A stretch of DNA of 64,000 nt, from contig NZ_LT900024.1 in NCBI RefSeq assembly GCF_900182925.1, positions 1,240,001-1,304,000 on the forward strand, written 5' to 3'. Every line of letters begins with the position of its first letter. The stretch's first letter is position 1. The DNA is from Psychrobacter sp. LV10R520-6. GTDB taxonomy: Bacteria > Pseudomonadota > Gammaproteobacteria > Pseudomonadales > Moraxellaceae. The notes beneath the pieces were generated by a model. It made no database searches. It was not told where the DNA came from and saw nothing but the letters and a program-made list of their open reading frames with translations. Of this stretch, positions 62,633-64,000 are shown one piece after another. Position numbers and translations under genes: made by a program.

Positions 62633-64000
62633 TTAAGCAGCTGTTGTACTAGGCGCTTGAGCAAAGGCAGATAACGCTCCTTTTAACATCGCCGATACGG
62701 TGCTGCTACAGGTACCAATGCCCGAGTAAACCTCACCATCGACATTCAGCTGAATGTAAGCCGCTGCATTAGCATTGGTCTTATTATCGCTGTTAGTACC
62801 ATCGTCGATACCGTTGCCATCACTATCAATATTGTTATGCTGCGGATTGATAGCATGCTCAGCATAGTTGATAACATGTAGCGACTTGCCGGTATGCTGT
62901 GCCAAGCCATCGATGAATGATGACAATGGACCGTTGCCTGTCCCATCGATAGTGATGGTCTCGCCATTCATCTGCACTTGGCCGTTAAAGTAAACCTCAC
63001 CACCTTTATTATTGACACTATAATCTAACAGCTCAAAACTGCCTTGCTGTAAGTAGATATCTTCAAAAGTCTGCAATACTTCATCGTTTTGCAATTCGCG
63101 CGCGGCGGTTTCAGCTTGATGTTGTACGACGCGGCTAAAGTCAATTTGCATCCAACGCGGTAAGTTGAAGCCATAGTTGCGTTGAAGAATATAAGCGACG
63201 CCCCCTTTGCCTGACTGACTATTGATACGCACCACATCTTGATAGCTGCGACCAATATGCGCCGGATCGATGGGTAAATAAGCCACATCCCAAACGTTTT
63301 CGGTCTGCTCGACATTTTTCTCATTATAATCAAGAGATTTTTTAATAGCGTCTTGATGCGAGCCACTAAAGGCAGTAAAGACCAGCTCACCAACATAAGG
63401 ATGGCGTGGGTGTAGCGGTAAATTATTACACTCGCTGACCACTTGTACGATTTCACTCATATTACTAAAATCTAGCTCAGGGTCGATACCTTGGCTAAAC
63501 AAGTTCATCGCCATGACCATAATATCCATATTACCAGTACGCTCACCGTTACCAAGCAGCGTACCCTCAATACGATCTGCGCCAGCAAGCACACCAAGCT
63601 CCGCGGCAGCTACGGCACAGCCGCGATCATTATGAGTGTGCAAACTGACCATCACATGCTCTCGTTTGGCTAAGTTACGGCAAAAATACTCAACTTGATC
63701 GGCGAAGATATTGGGCATAGAGGCTTCAACCGTTGCGGGCAAGTTAAGAATCACTTCTTGACCATGCTGTGGCTGCCAGATATCACAAACCGCATCACAA
63801 ACTTCTACCGCATATTCTGGTTCGGTTTGACTAAAGCTTTCAGGCGAATACTGAAATACCCATTCCGTTTCAGGATATTTGGCAGCATATTCAACCAACA
63901 ACTTTGCACCAGTGATGGCAATTTCTTTAATCTCAGCTTTATCCTTCCCGTATACTTTTTCACGTTGGATGCGACAAGTTGAGTTATAGACGTGAACAAT
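62633..64000 (-). CDS. leuA: 2-isopropylmalate synthase, 5' end outside the window
   Basis: LeuA condenses acetyl-CoA with 2-ketoisovalerate in the first committed step of leucine synthesis. The visible 455 residues run from VHVYNSTCRIQREKVYG through HTHNDRGCAVAAAELGVLAGADRIEGTLLGNGERTGN (the catalytic/metal HxH region) to a C-terminal regulatory domain (VYFNGQVQMNGETITIDGTGNGPLSSF, VDGEVYSGIGTCSSTVSAML). Leucine normally inhibits through that domain. The long form with PRHPYVGELVFTAFSGSHQDAIKK resembles the type 2, yeast/actinobacterial-like LeuA. The frame is open to the last base, so the start lies beyond 64000. Confidence 0.95.
   Translation of the reverse strand: MVHVYNSTCRIQREKVYGKDKAEIKEIAITGAKLLVEYAAKYPETEWVFQYSPESFSQTEPEYAVEVCDAVCDIWQPQHGQEVILNLPATVEASMPNIFADQVEYFCRNLAKREHVMVSLHTHNDRGCAVAAAELGVLAGADRIEGTLLGNGERTGNMDIMVMAMNLFSQGIDPELDFSNMSEIVQVVSECNNLPLHPRHPYVGELVFTAFSGSHQDAIKKSLDYNEKNVEQTENVWDVAYLPIDPAHIGRSYQDVVRINSQSGKGGVAYILQRNYGFNLPRWMQIDFSRVVQHQAETAARELQNDEVLQTFEDIYLQQGSFELLDYSVNNKGGEVYFNGQVQMNGETITIDGTGNGPLSSFIDGLAQHTGKSLHVINYAEHAINPQHNNIDSDGNGIDDGTNSDNKTNANAAAYIQLNVDGEVYSGIGTCSSTVSAMLKGALSAFAQAPSTTAA

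Noticed and set aside
1..64000. tRNA or rRNA genes
   Set aside because: I saw no T-loop/acceptor pattern or rRNA-like sequence when reading through both strands; a covariance-model scan was not possible.

Overview
The window looks like a chromosomal stretch from a gammaproteobacterium of the Moraxellaceae, most likely Psychrobacter. The grounds are family-level protein similarity, moderate GC housekeeping genes mixed with AT-rich accessory genes, and a stand-alone rubredoxin. No rRNA, tRNA or CRISPR array was found. The species call is inference.

Positions 1-13.1 kb are ordinary core genes: transaldolase, a secreted unknown, apt, rubredoxin with an alpha/beta hydrolase, a WG-repeat protein, a DMT exporter, an NCS2 uracil permease, sdaA, a lipoprotein, argJ and xthA. 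Positions 13.3-20.7 kb are a rearranged locus. An acyl-CoA thioesterase gene that should sit directly upstream of the fetAB exporter genes has been partly duplicated, and the copies are separated by about 4.3 kb of mobile debris. That debris holds an IS5-type element, an IS256-type remnant, plasmid-mobilization remnants with an oriT-like site, a HigBA toxin-antitoxin pair and broken hypothetical genes.

Positions 21-28 kb hold fadD and a minus-strand group (SDR, histidine phosphatase, APH-like kinase, acyl-CoA dehydrogenase). That group resembles a split version of ACAD10/11-type 4-hydroxyacyl-CoA catabolism. Then come a DUF1543-like gene, an S49 protease, aspS and a late acyltransferase.

Positions 31.6-45.4 kb are a surface-glycan region. 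It has several glycosyltransferases, including a tandem GT2-GT2 fusion, a YrbL-like pseudogene, and a minus-strand operon rmlB-rmlA-wecF-formyltransferase-wecE. This operon should make and transfer a dTDP-4-amino-4,6-dideoxygalactose derivative, with a formyltransferase where enterobacteria use the acetyltransferase WecD.

Positions 45.7-64 kb return to core genes: ilvE, glnE, tusDCBE, trmL, two tandem entericidin-like lipoproteins, hemW, norM, accB, accC and a 5'-incomplete leuA. An EVE-domain gene in this part is cut in two by an IS607-type element that carries an apparently intact TnpB.

The main points of interest are the fet/thioesterase rearrangement with its plasmid debris, the IS607/TnpB insertion with its predictable guide, the probable N-formyl Fuc4N operon, the GT2-GT2 fusion, and three reading frames each broken by a single in-frame TAG.
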